Shown: in pieces, positions 1 through 7,184 of the stretch
How the letters are laid out: every line of letters starts with the position of its first letter
Numbering within the stretch: position 1 is the stretch's first letter
Origin: Rhodobacterales bacterium
GTDB taxonomy: Bacteria; Pseudomonadota; Alphaproteobacteria; Rhodobacterales; Rhodobacteraceae
Reading direction: 5' to 3'
DNA: 18,974 bases
Assembly: GCA_025357355.1 (NCBI GenBank)
Contig: JANXPK010000221.1
Coordinates: forward strand, 1 to 18,974
Notes under the pieces: model-generated
Told to the model about the DNA's origin: nothing
The model's input: the letters and a program-made list of their open reading frames with translations, nothing else
Database searches by the model: none
Made by a program: the position numbers and the translations under genes

Positions 1-498
1 GTGGAACTGGTTGATCTGCGCGACTTCGACCTGCCGCTCTTCAACGAAATGGCCTCGAACCTGTGGATGCCGTCAGCGGATCCGCGCGCGATTGCCTGGC
101 AGAACAAACTGGCAGAGTTTGACGGCTACATCTTCGTTGTCGCCGAATACAATCGCTCGATTACCGGCGCTTTGAAGAATGCGTTGGATCAAGCCTACAA
201 GGAATGGATCCACAAGCCGATGGCGGCGATTGCCTATGGCGCCCTCGGCGGCGCCCGCGCGGTCGAACATCTGCGCTCGATTTCCGTGGAACTTCAGATG
301 GTTCCGGTTCGTTCGGCCGTTCATATCGCAGGTGCCGACATGTTCAAGGTCCACCCGATGGGCGGCGTGAATGCGCCGATGTCCGAGATCGAGGCCAACC
401 TCTTGCCCTCGGCCAAGGCCATGCTGGACGATCTGGCCTGGTGGGCCAATGCCACGATGGCCTCGCGCGCCATTCCGGTTGCAATCGCTGCCGCCTGA
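1..498 (+). CDS. NADPH-dependent FMN reductase family protein (3' part)
   Basis: This is the C-terminal 165 residues or so of a flavodoxin-fold NAD(P)H-dependent FMN reductase. The frame is open from base 1 and the first GTG is probably internal. Family members carry about 30 more N-terminal residues holding the phosphate-binding GSTR-type loop, which would lie outside the window. Visible family signatures are VELVDLRDFDLPLFNE at the left edge, the active-site strand and loop FDGYIFVVAEYNRSITGALKNALD (split here by function: PEYN-like loop, here AEYN, followed by the S-x-x-LKNALD helix), and AAIAYGALGGARAVEHLR. Such enzymes reduce flavins or quinones in the cytosol. The exact substrate cannot be told. 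The TGA stop at 496-498 is followed 13 bases later by a strong hairpin. Confidence 0.85.
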   Translation: MELVDLRDFDLPLFNEMASNLWMPSADPRAIAWQNKLAEFDGYIFVVAEYNRSITGALKNALDQAYKEWIHKPMAAIAYGALGGARAVEHLRSISVELQMVPVRSAVHIAGADMFKVHPMGGVNAPMSEIEANLLPSAKAMLDDLAWWANATMASRAIPVAIAAA

Positions 499-511
499 CC
501 GAAAGCGAACC

Positions 512-537
512 AAGGGGGGCAGGTCACTGCCCCCCTT
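512..537. terminator. Hairpin terminator between convergent genes
   Basis: A perfect 11-bp inverted repeat, AAGGGGGGCAG (512-522) and CTGCCCCCCTT (527-537), has a GTCA loop. It lies exactly between the convergent stop codons of the FMN reductase gene (498) and the minus-strand gene ending at 537. Neither side has a long T tract, so the stem itself carries the signal. It probably serves both strands. Confidence 0.7.
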
Positions 538-938
538 CAGCCCAAAAGCAGGGCGGCGCAGTCCTGTGCCAGCTTAGCCGCCTGTTCACGCGCCCAGTCC
601 GCTGCAGGCCCGCTCTGACCAAAGCGCGCCCGGCTGAGCAGCCAAGCCTCTGCCACCTTGGCCTGCAAGCGCCAATCCATCGCCACAACCGCCGCCCCCG
701 TCGGAAGCGCCGCCTCCAGCAGCGCCGCCATCGCATCGCGCCGCGCTTCGGTCGCATCGGCGCCGGGGTCCTGCACCAGCCACTGAAACTCCGTCACCGC
801 CGACAACCGCCCGGTGCAGACCGCGAAATAGCGCCATTGGTCGGTCGTGGACGCGGCAGCGGCGGCGCCAACAACGGCCAGCGACAGCGCCGTCAAGCCG
901 AACCTCAGGCTGCACACCCGTTTTCGCAATCCGCCCAT
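537..938 (-). CDS. Small exported protein of unknown function
   Basis: This 133-residue product is not recognised as a named family. The ATG at 938 is chosen because it is directly followed by a typical export signal: a basic start (MGGLRKR), a hydrophobic core (residues 11-24) and a run of alanines (25-29) suited to signal peptidase I. Longer frames begin with TTG and put charged sequence ahead of the signal. No clear Shine-Dalgarno is visible. The mature part has WRYFAVCTGRLSA near its start (Cys41) and one Cys near its end (QDC), so a disulfide in the periplasm is possible. The rest is Ala-rich helix. It is probably a conserved alphaproteobacterial hypothetical protein; its role is unknown. 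Confidence 0.65.
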   Translation of the reverse strand: MGGLRKRVCSLRFGLTALSLAVVGAAAAASTTDQWRYFAVCTGRLSAVTEFQWLVQDPGADATEARRDAMAALLEAALPTGAAVVAMDWRLQAKVAEAWLLSRARFGQSGPAADWAREQAAKLAQDCAALLLG

Positions 939-1142
939 GATTTCATCATGAACCCGTTTTTTCCGCCGATCAATCGGGCGGTTTGCAAACTTGGGCTTCA
1001 GTGAGTGCAAATTGCACCCGTCGGGGGTCAATGTGGCGGCTGAGCCGACGGTCGCCTCCCCTGGCCGATCCTTGTCAGGCCCTTGCCGCTGATTCGCAGG
1101 TTCATGGTTAACGCAAATCAGGGGCCGAAAAACCGTATCAAG

Positions 1143-1186
1143 TGTAGAGGCATTGTAGGCGGAATGTAGGCGGTTTGTAGGTCGTT
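1143..1186. repeat. Four tandem 11-bp repeats, consensus TGTAGGCGGTT
   Basis: The units are TGTAGAGGCAT (1143-1153), TGTAGGCGGAA (1154-1164), TGTAGGCGGTT (1165-1175) and TGTAGGTCGTT (1176-1186). TGTAG is invariant and the period is exactly 11 bp, close to one helical turn. The array sits in the gene-free interval about 200 bp upstream of the start at 938. Phased repeats of this kind often bind a protein on one face of the DNA; no known regulator is recognised. Confidence 0.6.
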
Positions 1187-1193
1187 CATCTTC

Positions 1194-1214
1194 CGTTAAT
1201 CAGGCCAATTAACG
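1194..1214. repeat. Inverted repeat CGTTAAT-N7-ATTAACG
   Basis: The arms are perfect 7-bp inverse complements (1194-1200 and 1208-1214) separated by CAGGCCA. It starts 7 bases after the 11-bp tandem array and ends 52 bases before the gene ending at 1267. It may be an operator or a weak hairpin; the AT-rich arms argue against a terminator. Confidence 0.4.
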
Positions 1215-1266
1215 CGGCGTTCTCAAGGGCTTGGCGTCGCTGAAAGGCAGTTGAACGCACGACGCC

Positions 1267-1701
1267 CTAGCCGCCCAACCGCGCGCACCAATCGGGATGC
1301 CGATGCCCGGAATAGGGCAAGGCTAGCGGCGAGGCCAGCATGAACCGAGCAACGTCCTGCCCGGCAATGGAAAGCGACGCCAGATCGCGGCCATATCGGT
1401 CGCGGCCCGCAAACTGCGCCGCCGTCAACGGCCCCTGTGCCACCAGCCCGCGCAGTCGTTCCGTCGCCCGCTCGCCCGCCAGCTTTTCGGCGTGGCACAA
1501 TGGATGGTAGACCTCGGGCGTGTCATACCCCAATAGCCGTACGTTGTGCATGATCCCGCCGCAGGTCAGATGCAACGTATCGCCGTCCACAATGCGGGCC
1601 ACCTGGCAAGATTGATCCCGTGGCTCCGGCGCGGGCGCGACCACGCAAGCTGCCAGAAAGCACTCAAACCCCGCCAAAAGCCAAAGCCAGCGATACCGCA
1701 T
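1267..1701 (-). CDS. SNase-fold (thermonuclease-like) lipoprotein
   Basis: This 144-residue protein belongs to the staphylococcal nuclease homologue family, which cuts DNA or RNA in a Ca2+-dependent way. The start ATG at 1701 is preceded by GGTGGGAAA and gives a lipoprotein signal, with lipobox LAAC and Cys19 as the predicted lipidated residue. The SNase core follows: VDGDT (38-42, metal-binding Asp39/Asp41), VRLLGYDTPE (54-63, Arg55 and Glu63 matching the catalytic Arg35/Glu43 of the S. aureus enzyme) and DRYGRDLA (101-108, Arg105 matching Arg87). All key residues are therefore present and the enzyme should be active. Cys32 and Cys47 flank the VDGDT strand and could pair. Residue 20 is Val rather than Asp, which favours outer-membrane sorting by analogy with enterobacteria only. 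A longer frame to 1917 would bury the signal and is rejected. Confidence 0.8.
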   Translation of the reverse strand: MRYRWLWLLAGFECFLAACVVAPAPEPRDQSCQVARIVDGDTLHLTCGGIMHNVRLLGYDTPEVYHPLCHAEKLAGERATERLRGLVAQGPLTAAQFAGRDRYGRDLASLSIAGQDVARFMLASPLALPYSGHRHPDWCARLGG

Positions 1702-1855
1702 TTTCCCACCCGGCAACCCGCCCAGATCTTCTCCGGCCAAGTGGGAAAAATCGGGCCCCGGACAGGGCGAAAGCCGGGCGTGAGGCGCAAGTTTTAGCGA
1801 ATGATCTTGCAAAAGACGGTTGCCATGGCCGGGAAAACCCATGACTCTCAACCGC

Positions 1856-2554
1856 TTACAGGCTGTCCAACCCGCGCTTGCCCGCCGCCAGGTCGGCCAG
1901 AAGTGCGACATGCACATCCAACGCGTCGATCACCCGGAACCCCGGGTCATGGCCATCGAAGGCAAGGTTCAGATCGGTGCCCGCCAGAACAATAACCTCA
2001 GCTCCCAACGCAACCATCTGCCGCCCCGCCACAAAGAACGCCTCCCGCGTCAGGGGAGAACAGACCCCGGCAACCGCAAGCTCTTGATATGTTTGCCCTA
2101 ACTGTTCAATCTGATCATCCAGCGCCGCCGCCCGCGTCCGAACCAGTTGCCCATAAAGCCGTGTTCGCATGACCACCCGCGTGCCCAAAAGCCCGACACA
2201 ACCGATGCCCTGTTCGGCGAAGTAGCGGTCGAGCGGCGCCACCGCACTGACCAGCGGCAGGCTCGACAGCGCGCGGGTCTCTCCAAAACAGAAATGCCCG
2301 CCAAGGGAAGTGATCGCCGCACACTCCGCCCCCGCCGCCTTGAGCCGGTCGATCAACCCAGCATAGACCCCCGCCTGCTCTGTGCGCCGGTCGGCCAGGT
2401 TGTTGGTGATCAACTCCTGCAGATCAGCTTGCACCACGGTCAGTTCCAACCGCGCCCCGTGCTTGCGCATCGCCGCACACAGCCGCTGGTAATACACCAC
2501 CGTCGCCGCCGGCCCGATGCCGCCGATCAGCCCGATATGAAGCCCTTTCGCCAT
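1856..2554 (-). CDS. Aspartate/glutamate racemase family protein lacking canonical cysteines
   Basis: This 232-residue protein has the Asp/Glu/hydantoin racemase fold. It opens with GLIGGIGPAATVVYYQRL (family signature GLLGGMsw-st-YY) and contains GVGLLGTR-like CVGLLGTRVVM near residue 120. The ATG at 2554 is preferred, with GGGGA five bases upstream, over an upstream GTG at 2578. Active members use two cysteines, in CTNTxH and GCTE motifs. Here the equivalents read ITSLGGH (81-87, Thr82 in place of the first Cys) and AGTDL (191-195, Gly192 in place of the second). Ordinary two-base racemisation is therefore doubtful; it may be a one-base enzyme, a decarboxylase-like relative or a binding protein. 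The stop is TAA. It lies 85 bp downstream of the Dabb gene on the same strand and may share its transcript. Confidence 0.8.
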   Translation of the reverse strand: MAKGLHIGLIGGIGPAATVVYYQRLCAAMRKHGARLELTVVQADLQELITNNLADRRTEQAGVYAGLIDRLKAAGAECAAITSLGGHFCFGETRALSSLPLVSAVAPLDRYFAEQGIGCVGLLGTRVVMRTRLYGQLVRTRAAALDDQIEQLGQTYQELAVAGVCSPLTREAFFVAGRQMVALGAEVIVLAGTDLNLAFDGHDPGFRVIDALDVHVALLADLAAGKRGLDSL

Positions 2555-2639
2555 TGCAATCCCCAACGTTTTCCCCACAACCCGGGATCAGGACCAACGC
2601 GTCCTCCAGCCCCGGCGGCCGAGCGTCAGAAGGAACGCG

Positions 2640-2933
2640 TCAACCCAGCAACACCGTATCATGTTCCATGAATTCAGCAACTTCTGGTATCCAGTGTCCC
2701 TCGACAAAGGCCACATGGGTCGGGTGAGTATTGTAAATGTCATAGGCAGCCCGGTCGGCGAACCGCATCGACACGGCAAAATCAAATGGGTTCTTGGGGC
2801 TGATCTCGCGGGAAATCTCGAAATCCTGAACGCCGGGTATCAGGCGCAACTGCGCCAGTGCTGCCAGAAAGCTGGCTTCTGCCGCCGAGCCCTTGGAGTG
2901 CTTCAGCCGAAAAATCGCCGCGTGGCGGATCAC
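2640..2933 (-). CDS. Dabb (stress-responsive A/B barrel) domain protein
   Basis: This 97-residue single-domain protein of the dimeric alpha/beta barrel (Dabb) family starts VIRHAAIFRLKH, the usual N-terminal beta strand with its His. It continues through FAVSMRFADRAAYDIYNTHPTHVAFVEGHWIPEV, the typical Y-x-x-HP-x-H segment (residues 67-79 or so). The start is GTG at 2933, which overlaps the cobS stop as GTGA. Translational coupling to cobS is therefore likely, and the longer frame into cobS is discarded. Length and both ends match the family. Members are small cytosolic dimers; some are enzymes (for example olivetolic acid cyclase), but most bacterial ones have no proven reaction. A link to cobalamin synthesis is suggested only by position. 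Confidence 0.85.
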   Translation of the reverse strand: MIRHAAIFRLKHSKGSAAEASFLAALAQLRLIPGVQDFEISREISPKNPFDFAVSMRFADRAAYDIYNTHPTHVAFVEGHWIPEVAEFMEHDTVLLG

Positions 2934-3907
2934 TTCATCGCCTGTGACGCGGCACTTTCCGGCAACTCCTCGCCAAAGCAGCGCTGATAGAACTCTGCCA
3001 CGGTCTGGCGCTCCAGCTCGTCGCATTTGTTCAGGAACGTCAGGCGGAAGGCATAGCCGATATTACGGAAGATCTCGGCGTTCTGTGCCCAGTTGAGCAC
3101 AGTGCGTGGGCTCATCACGGTGGACAGATCGCCATTGGTAAATGCGGTGCGCGTCAAGTCGGCGACAGTCACCATCTGGCCGATGGTCTTGCGGCCCTTG
3201 TCGGTGTTGTAATGCGGGCTCTTGGCCAAGATGATCGCGGCCTCGGCGTCGTGGCTCAGATAGTTCAGCGTGGCGACCAAGGACCAGCGGTCCATCTGCG
3301 CCTGGTTGATCTGCTGCACGCCGTGGTAAAGCCCGGTCGTATCGCCCAAGCCCACCGTGTTCGACGTGGCGAACAGCCGGAACGACGGATGCGGCGTGAT
3401 GATCTCGTTCTGGTCCAGCAGGGTCAACTTGCCGTCATGCTCCAGCACCCGCTGGATCACGAACATCACGTCCGGCCGCCCCGCGTCGTATTCGTCAAAC
3501 ACGATGGCGACCGGGTTGCGCAGCGCCCACGGCAGGATGCCCTCATGAAACTCGGTCACCTGCTTGCCGTCGCGCAGCTTGATCGCGTCCTTGCCGATCA
3601 GGTCGATTCGCGAGATGTGGCTGTCCAGATTGATCCGCACCGTGGGCCAGTTCAACCGGGCGCCGACCTGCTCGATATGGGTGGATTTGCCGGTGCCGTG
3701 ATAGCCCTGGATCATCACACGGCGGTTATAGGCATAGCCCGCAAGGATCGCCAAAGTGGTGTCAGGGTCAAATTTGTAGGTAGGGTCGATCACTGGCACC
3801 CGGTCGGTCGCCTCGGCAAAGCCTTTGATCTTCATGTCGGTGTCGATGCCGAATACCTCGCGGACAGAGATGTCTTCCGTGGGCCGTGCAACTGTATCGA
3901 GCATCAT
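2930..3907 (-). CDS. cobS: Aerobic cobaltochelatase subunit CobS
   Basis: This 325-residue AAA+ ATPase works with CobT and CobN to insert Co2+ into hydrogenobyrinic acid a,c-diamide in the aerobic cobalamin pathway, in the cytosol. The CobS N-terminal region is recognisable (ISVREVFGIDTDMKIKGFAE, residues 13-32). Walker A is GYHGTGKS (68-75), Walker B is VAIVFDE (133-139), and sensor 1 lies in LFATSN. The length matches the family, about 325-330. Two adjacent ATGs (3907 and 3904) are possible starts; a longer frame to 3991 adds sequence foreign to the family. A GGAC lies just upstream, with AAGGTGAT further out. The usual partner gene cobT is not adjacent: the next gene downstream is the Dabb gene, overlapping by 4 bp. 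msrB diverges from it across a 194-bp gap. Confidence 0.95.
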   Translation of the reverse strand: MMLDTVARPTEDISVREVFGIDTDMKIKGFAEATDRVPVIDPTYKFDPDTTLAILAGYAYNRRVMIQGYHGTGKSTHIEQVGARLNWPTVRINLDSHISRIDLIGKDAIKLRDGKQVTEFHEGILPWALRNPVAIVFDEYDAGRPDVMFVIQRVLEHDGKLTLLDQNEIITPHPSFRLFATSNTVGLGDTTGLYHGVQQINQAQMDRWSLVATLNYLSHDAEAAIILAKSPHYNTDKGRKTIGQMVTVADLTRTAFTNGDLSTVMSPRTVLNWAQNAEIFRNIGYAFRLTFLNKCDELERQTVAEFYQRCFGEELPESAASQAMK

Positions 3908-4101
3908 ATCCGTCCAAATCACCTTTTGAGGCGGGCTACGGCCCGTCCCATGTTGCAGGCCCTGTTTGGAACAATCCGCCGGGGGCCGCAAGGGGAGCCG
4001 CCGGTTTCAGGGCGATTCCCGATTGCGCTAGAGGGATAAATTTTTCCCCACACCACCAGCGTCCTGCCCTAAACTGCCCGCACGTACGTCAGGAGAAACC
4101 G

Positions 4102-4554
4102 ATGCAGCGCCGCAGCCTTCTTCTTGCCCTTCCCGCCCTCCTTGCCACTCACGTTCTTGGCGCGACGTTTGAGGTCAGCCATGCCGATGCCGAATGGCAA
4201 ACCCTTTTGACCGACCGCCAATACAAAGTCCTGCGGCTGGCCTGGACCGAGGGGCCGAACACCTCGCCCCTCACCTATGAATACCGCAAGGGCACCTTCT
4301 CTTGTGCGGGTTGTGCGCTGCCCCTATTCTCTTCAGACACCAAATTCGAAAGCGGAACCGGCTGGCCGTCGTTCTGGCAGCCCCTGAACAATGCCGTCGA
4401 AACCCAACCCGACACCTCCATGGGCGTCACCCGCACCGAAGTGCACTGCCGCCGCTGCGGCGGCCATCTAGGCCACCTCTTCACCGACGGCCCGCCTCCC
4501 ACCGGCCTTCGCTACTGCATTAACGGCGCCGCGCTCAAATTCGCCAAGTCCTGA
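4102..4554 (+). CDS. msrB: Peptide-methionine (R)-S-oxide reductase MsrB, exported form
   Basis: This 150-residue MsrB reduces methionine-(R)-sulfoxide in proteins. The ATG at 4102 follows AGGAGA (4091-4096). The N-terminus MQRRSLLLALPALLATHVLGA is a signal peptide, probably cut near residue 20; the RR pair is Tat-like but lacks the full motif. The structural zinc is held by two CxxC pairs, Cys68/Cys71 and Cys116/Cys119 (CRRCGGHLGH). The catalytic Cys139 sits in RYCINGAALKF, where many homologues have Ser after Asn instead of Gly142. GTGWPSFW (85-92) is the substrate-pocket signature. It appears complete and monocistronic, with a hairpin and T tract right after the stop. Export suggests repair of periplasmic proteins. 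Confidence 0.95.
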   Translation: MQRRSLLLALPALLATHVLGATFEVSHADAEWQTLLTDRQYKVLRLAWTEGPNTSPLTYEYRKGTFSCAGCALPLFSSDTKFESGTGWPSFWQPLNNAVETQPDTSMGVTRTEVHCRRCGGHLGHLFTDGPPPTGLRYCINGAALKFAKS

Positions 4555-4559
4555 GGACT

Positions 4560-4604
4560 GGCCCGGGTCAAATCCTTTCGAAGAGATTTGGCCGCGGCCA
4601 TTTT
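4560..4604 (+). terminator. Intrinsic terminator of msrB
   Basis: A 15-bp imperfect stem pairs 4560-4574 (ending GTCAAATC) with 4585-4599 (starting GATTTGGC). It has a 10-nt loop that can pair further through CTT/AAG, and it is followed by ATTTT (4600-4604). It starts 5 bases after the msrB stop codon. Confidence 0.8.
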
Positions 4605-4705
4605 CCACGCCGCCCGTAGCCCACCCACGCGGACCATCCCAAATGTCGTGATGGACAGACCCCAAAACCCCCGCTAATCCTGCCTTAGCGTTGCCGAGGT
4701 ATGAT

Positions 4706-5500
4706 TTGCCGCCGTCCCCCCTGACACTTGCCGCCACCGAAACCCTGCGCAAGATCGCTGGACAGGCGCCGGATGTAGCCCATTTGACGGCGGCTCTGCG
4801 CCACCTCGCCAAATGGCGCTCCGAATTGATCGCGAACACCATCGCCGAACGCTCCGGCACCACCATCCTCAGCGGCCCGTTCAAGGGCATGGACTACGGA
4901 GTCCGCGCCGCCGAGGGCTCCCGCTCAGCCCGCCTGCTTGGCGTCTATGAAGCCTCCCTCGCCCCGGTGATCGAGACGATCATCACCCGTGCCTACCCCC
5001 TTGTCATCGACATAGGCTCCGCCGAAGGCTACTACGCCGTGGGCCTTGCCCGCCGCATGCCCGCCTCGCGCATCCTCGCCCGGGACGACAATCCCAAGGC
5101 CCAGGCTCTGTGCCGTCAACTCGCCATCCTGAACCATGTCGAGGCCCGCATTGAGATCGGCGGCCGTATGGACCACGCCGAATTTTCGGTCTGCACCGCG
5201 CAACCCACCGTCATCATCTGCGATATCGAGGGGGCAGAAGCCGACCTTCTGGACCCCACCGCTGTCCCGGGACTTGTTGCTGCCGACATCCTGGTCGAAT
5301 GCCACGACGTGTTGCGCCCAGGGCTTACCGATCTCATCGCCGCCCGCTTCGAGGCCAGCCACAAGGTCACCCGCATCAGCCGACAAATCGTTGCCAATCT
5401 ACCCGCCTGGATGGAGGAACTGTCGGACCTCGACCGCCTCATCGCGCTGTGGGAATGGCGCGGCGGACCGACGCCATGGCTGTGGATGCAAGTCCGATGA
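4706..5500 (+). CDS. FkbM-like SAM-dependent methyltransferase
   Basis: This protein of about 264 residues has a class I methyltransferase core. VIDIGSAEGYYA (100-111) is the SAM-binding glycine loop, CDIEGAEADLL (172-182) is the FkbM-type D-x-EGAE motif, and LVECHD (196-201) follows. Its N-terminal part contains GPFKGMDYG and GVYEASL, shared by a group of bacterial FkbM-like proteins. No ATG is available in the proper region. TTG at 4706 is chosen for GAGG at 4696-4699 six bases upstream; TTG at 4691 is the alternative. Its TGA overlaps the ATG of the glycosyltransferase as ATGA, so the two are translationally coupled. The pair suggests methylation of a sugar or glycan acceptor; the substrate is unknown. 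Confidence 0.8.
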   Translation: MPPSPLTLAATETLRKIAGQAPDVAHLTAALRHLAKWRSELIANTIAERSGTTILSGPFKGMDYGVRAAEGSRSARLLGVYEASLAPVIETIITRAYPLVIDIGSAEGYYAVGLARRMPASRILARDDNPKAQALCRQLAILNHVEARIEIGGRMDHAEFSVCTAQPTVIICDIEGAEADLLDPTAVPGLVAADILVECHDVLRPGLTDLIAARFEASHKVTRISRQIVANLPAWMEELSDLDRLIALWEWRGGPTPWLWMQVR

Positions 5501-7164
5501 CCAAGGGCAACGCCGCCATCTTCTACGCCTCGGACGGTTACCGACCGGCAGACAAGGGCATCAACGGCAGGCGGGTGGCGGGCGAAAGCTTCCTCAAGGG
5601 CTTTCTGCGCCACGCCGATGTTGCGGAATTCGTCATTCTCGCCAAATCGACGACCGAGGCCGAAGAGGTGGCCGGGCTGGCCCGAACACTGCGGCCAGAC
5701 ATACCCTTCCGCCCCGTCGGCATGGTCCGCCCAAGCCGGATGGCGCCGCTGACGTCGCTCTATTATCCAGCAGCCAACTTTGCGGGCGAGGCTTGGCGTC
5801 GCGCCGAAGCGGGTTCTGCGGCCTGGACCATCTCCGGCATCACCCACACCACCTCGACCATGGGCATCATGCAGGGCTTTTTCGACCTGCGCATGGCCCC
5901 GGTGATGGATTGGGACGCGGTCATCTGCACCTCGAACGCGGTTCGGGCGGCGGTTTCATCCCAGATGGACCTGATCGACGACCATATCCGCGCCCGCTTT
6001 CGCGTCGACCCGCCGGCTCGTCCGCAGTTGCCCGTGATCCCGCTTGGCATTCATTGCGACGACTTCGCCCGTGATGAAGAGGCCCGCGCCGATCTGCGCG
6101 CCCGCCTCAACTGCGGCCCTGATGACGTGGTCTTCGCCACTATCGCCCGCCTGACCCCACACGAAAAATTCGACCCTCTGCCGATCTACATCGCCATGCA
6201 GGCGGCGCATAAGTCGCTGAAACCTGGGCAAAAGCTGCATGTGGTGTTCTGCGGCATCTTCCGTCACCCCTATGCCAAGGACGTCTTCACCAAAGGCGCC
6301 GCCCGGCTGATGCCGGATGTCGGATTTCTCCTTCTGGACGGCGCCAAGGCCGAGGATCGCCGCGCCACCCTGTCGGGCGCAGATGTCTTTTTGTTCATGA
6401 TCGACAATATCCAGGAGACTTTCGGCCTGGCCCCCCTTGAAGGCATGGCCGCAGGTCTGCCGCTTCTGGTGTCGGACTGGGATGGCCTGAAAGACACCGT
6501 GACACCCGCCGTCGGCATGCGCGTGACCACCCGCACCCTCGGCCCCTTGCATCTGGTCAACGAAAGCCTCCGCCTGCAAGGCGGGGTCGATGACTACAGC
6601 CAGTATTGCGCCGCCGTGTCGGCCATGACCGAGGTTGACATGCAAGCCCTCAAGGCCCGCATCGTCGATCTGGCTAGCAATCCCGACTTGCGCGCCCGCA
6701 TGGGGATGGCTGCTTTAGCGCATGTCCGTGCGCACTACGATTGGTCCGCGGTCATTCCGCAGTTTCAGGCGCTGTGGGGCGAACAAGAGGCTATCCGCCA
6801 CGCCGGGATTGTACGGGGTAGCCGCATTCCGGGCCATCTGTTGCCCATCGCACCATCTCCCACGCTCTTGTTCGCCGCCTATCCGACCGAGGTCTCCGAT
6901 CCGGGGCTGGGCAGATTTGCGGCCTGCGACCTGACCGGACGCGCCCAACTGGCCGAAGTGCTGGCCCTGCGCAACTACGCCGCGCTCAACCGGCTTTTCG
7001 CCGGTGAAGATCAGATCGCCGCCATCTTGGCCGCCGTCACTAGCGCGGGTCCGGCAGGGACGACCGTTGCGGCCATCTCTTCCACCACAGATTTTCGCCC
7101 GATGTTTGTCGACCGCGTGCTGATCTGGCTGTTGAAATACGATTTCATCCGCCGTCTGCCCTGA
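5497..7164 (+). CDS. GT4-type glycosyltransferase with extra C-terminal domain
   Basis: This 555-residue product has a GT-B glycosyltransferase part in about its first 425 residues. The donor-binding half shows ATIARLTPHEKFDPL, the C-terminal E-x7-E motif ETFGLAPLE (Glu307 and Glu315), and GMAAGLPLLVSDWDG, as in the GT4 retaining family. The first half starts AAIFYASDGYRPADKGINGRR, a less common version of the N-terminal Rossmann strand and Gly-rich loop. Residues of about 430-555 go beyond a normal GT4 protein. They end in TTVAAISSTTDFRPMFVDRV then LIWLLKYDFIRRLP, which resembles a winged helix. The start ATG at 5497 overlaps the methyltransferase stop; ATG at 5476 is an alternative. No signal peptide or membrane helix is seen, so it is probably cytosolic and acts on a nucleotide-sugar donor. 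Confidence 0.85.
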   Translation: MTKGNAAIFYASDGYRPADKGINGRRVAGESFLKGFLRHADVAEFVILAKSTTEAEEVAGLARTLRPDIPFRPVGMVRPSRMAPLTSLYYPAANFAGEAWRRAEAGSAAWTISGITHTTSTMGIMQGFFDLRMAPVMDWDAVICTSNAVRAAVSSQMDLIDDHIRARFRVDPPARPQLPVIPLGIHCDDFARDEEARADLRARLNCGPDDVVFATIARLTPHEKFDPLPIYIAMQAAHKSLKPGQKLHVVFCGIFRHPYAKDVFTKGAARLMPDVGFLLLDGAKAEDRRATLSGADVFLFMIDNIQETFGLAPLEGMAAGLPLLVSDWDGLKDTVTPAVGMRVTTRTLGPLHLVNESLRLQGGVDDYSQYCAAVSAMTEVDMQALKARIVDLASNPDLRARMGMAALAHVRAHYDWSAVIPQFQALWGEQEAIRHAGIVRGSRIPGHLLPIAPSPTLLFAAYPTEVSDPGLGRFAACDLTGRAQLAEVLALRNYAALNRLFAGEDQIAAILAAVTSAGPAGTTVAAISSTTDFRPMFVDRVLIWLLKYDFIRRLP

Positions 7165-7184
7165 GCGACCTCAGCCAAGCCCGG

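Larger units (their letters stand above)
939..1266. other. 328-bp gene-free interval
   Basis: No convincing coding frame is present between the minus-strand genes starting at 938 and ending at 1267. It holds an imperfect hairpin (1089-1097 with 1113-1121, 8 of 9 paired, 15-nt loop), four tandem 11-bp units (1143-1186) and a 7-bp inverted repeat (1194-1200 with 1208-1214). The promoter of the gene starting at 938 should lie here. TTAACCAT on the minus strand (1104-1111) looks like a CtrA half-site, but one half-site is weak evidence. Confidence 0.5.

Noticed and set aside
1196..1212. TTAA-N9-TTAA as a CtrA site
   Set aside because: The CtrA consensus has 7 bases between half-sites, and here there are 9. 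The TTAACCAT half-site at 1104-1111 stands alone.
3212..4039. 275-codon plus-strand frame over cobS
   Set aside because: It is a shadow of cobS, which has intact Walker motifs on the other strand. The product has no family features.
4102..7164. msrB-methyltransferase-glycosyltransferase as a transferred island
   Set aside because: There are no integrase, tRNA, direct repeats or visible base-composition shift. Codon use looks like that of the neighbours.
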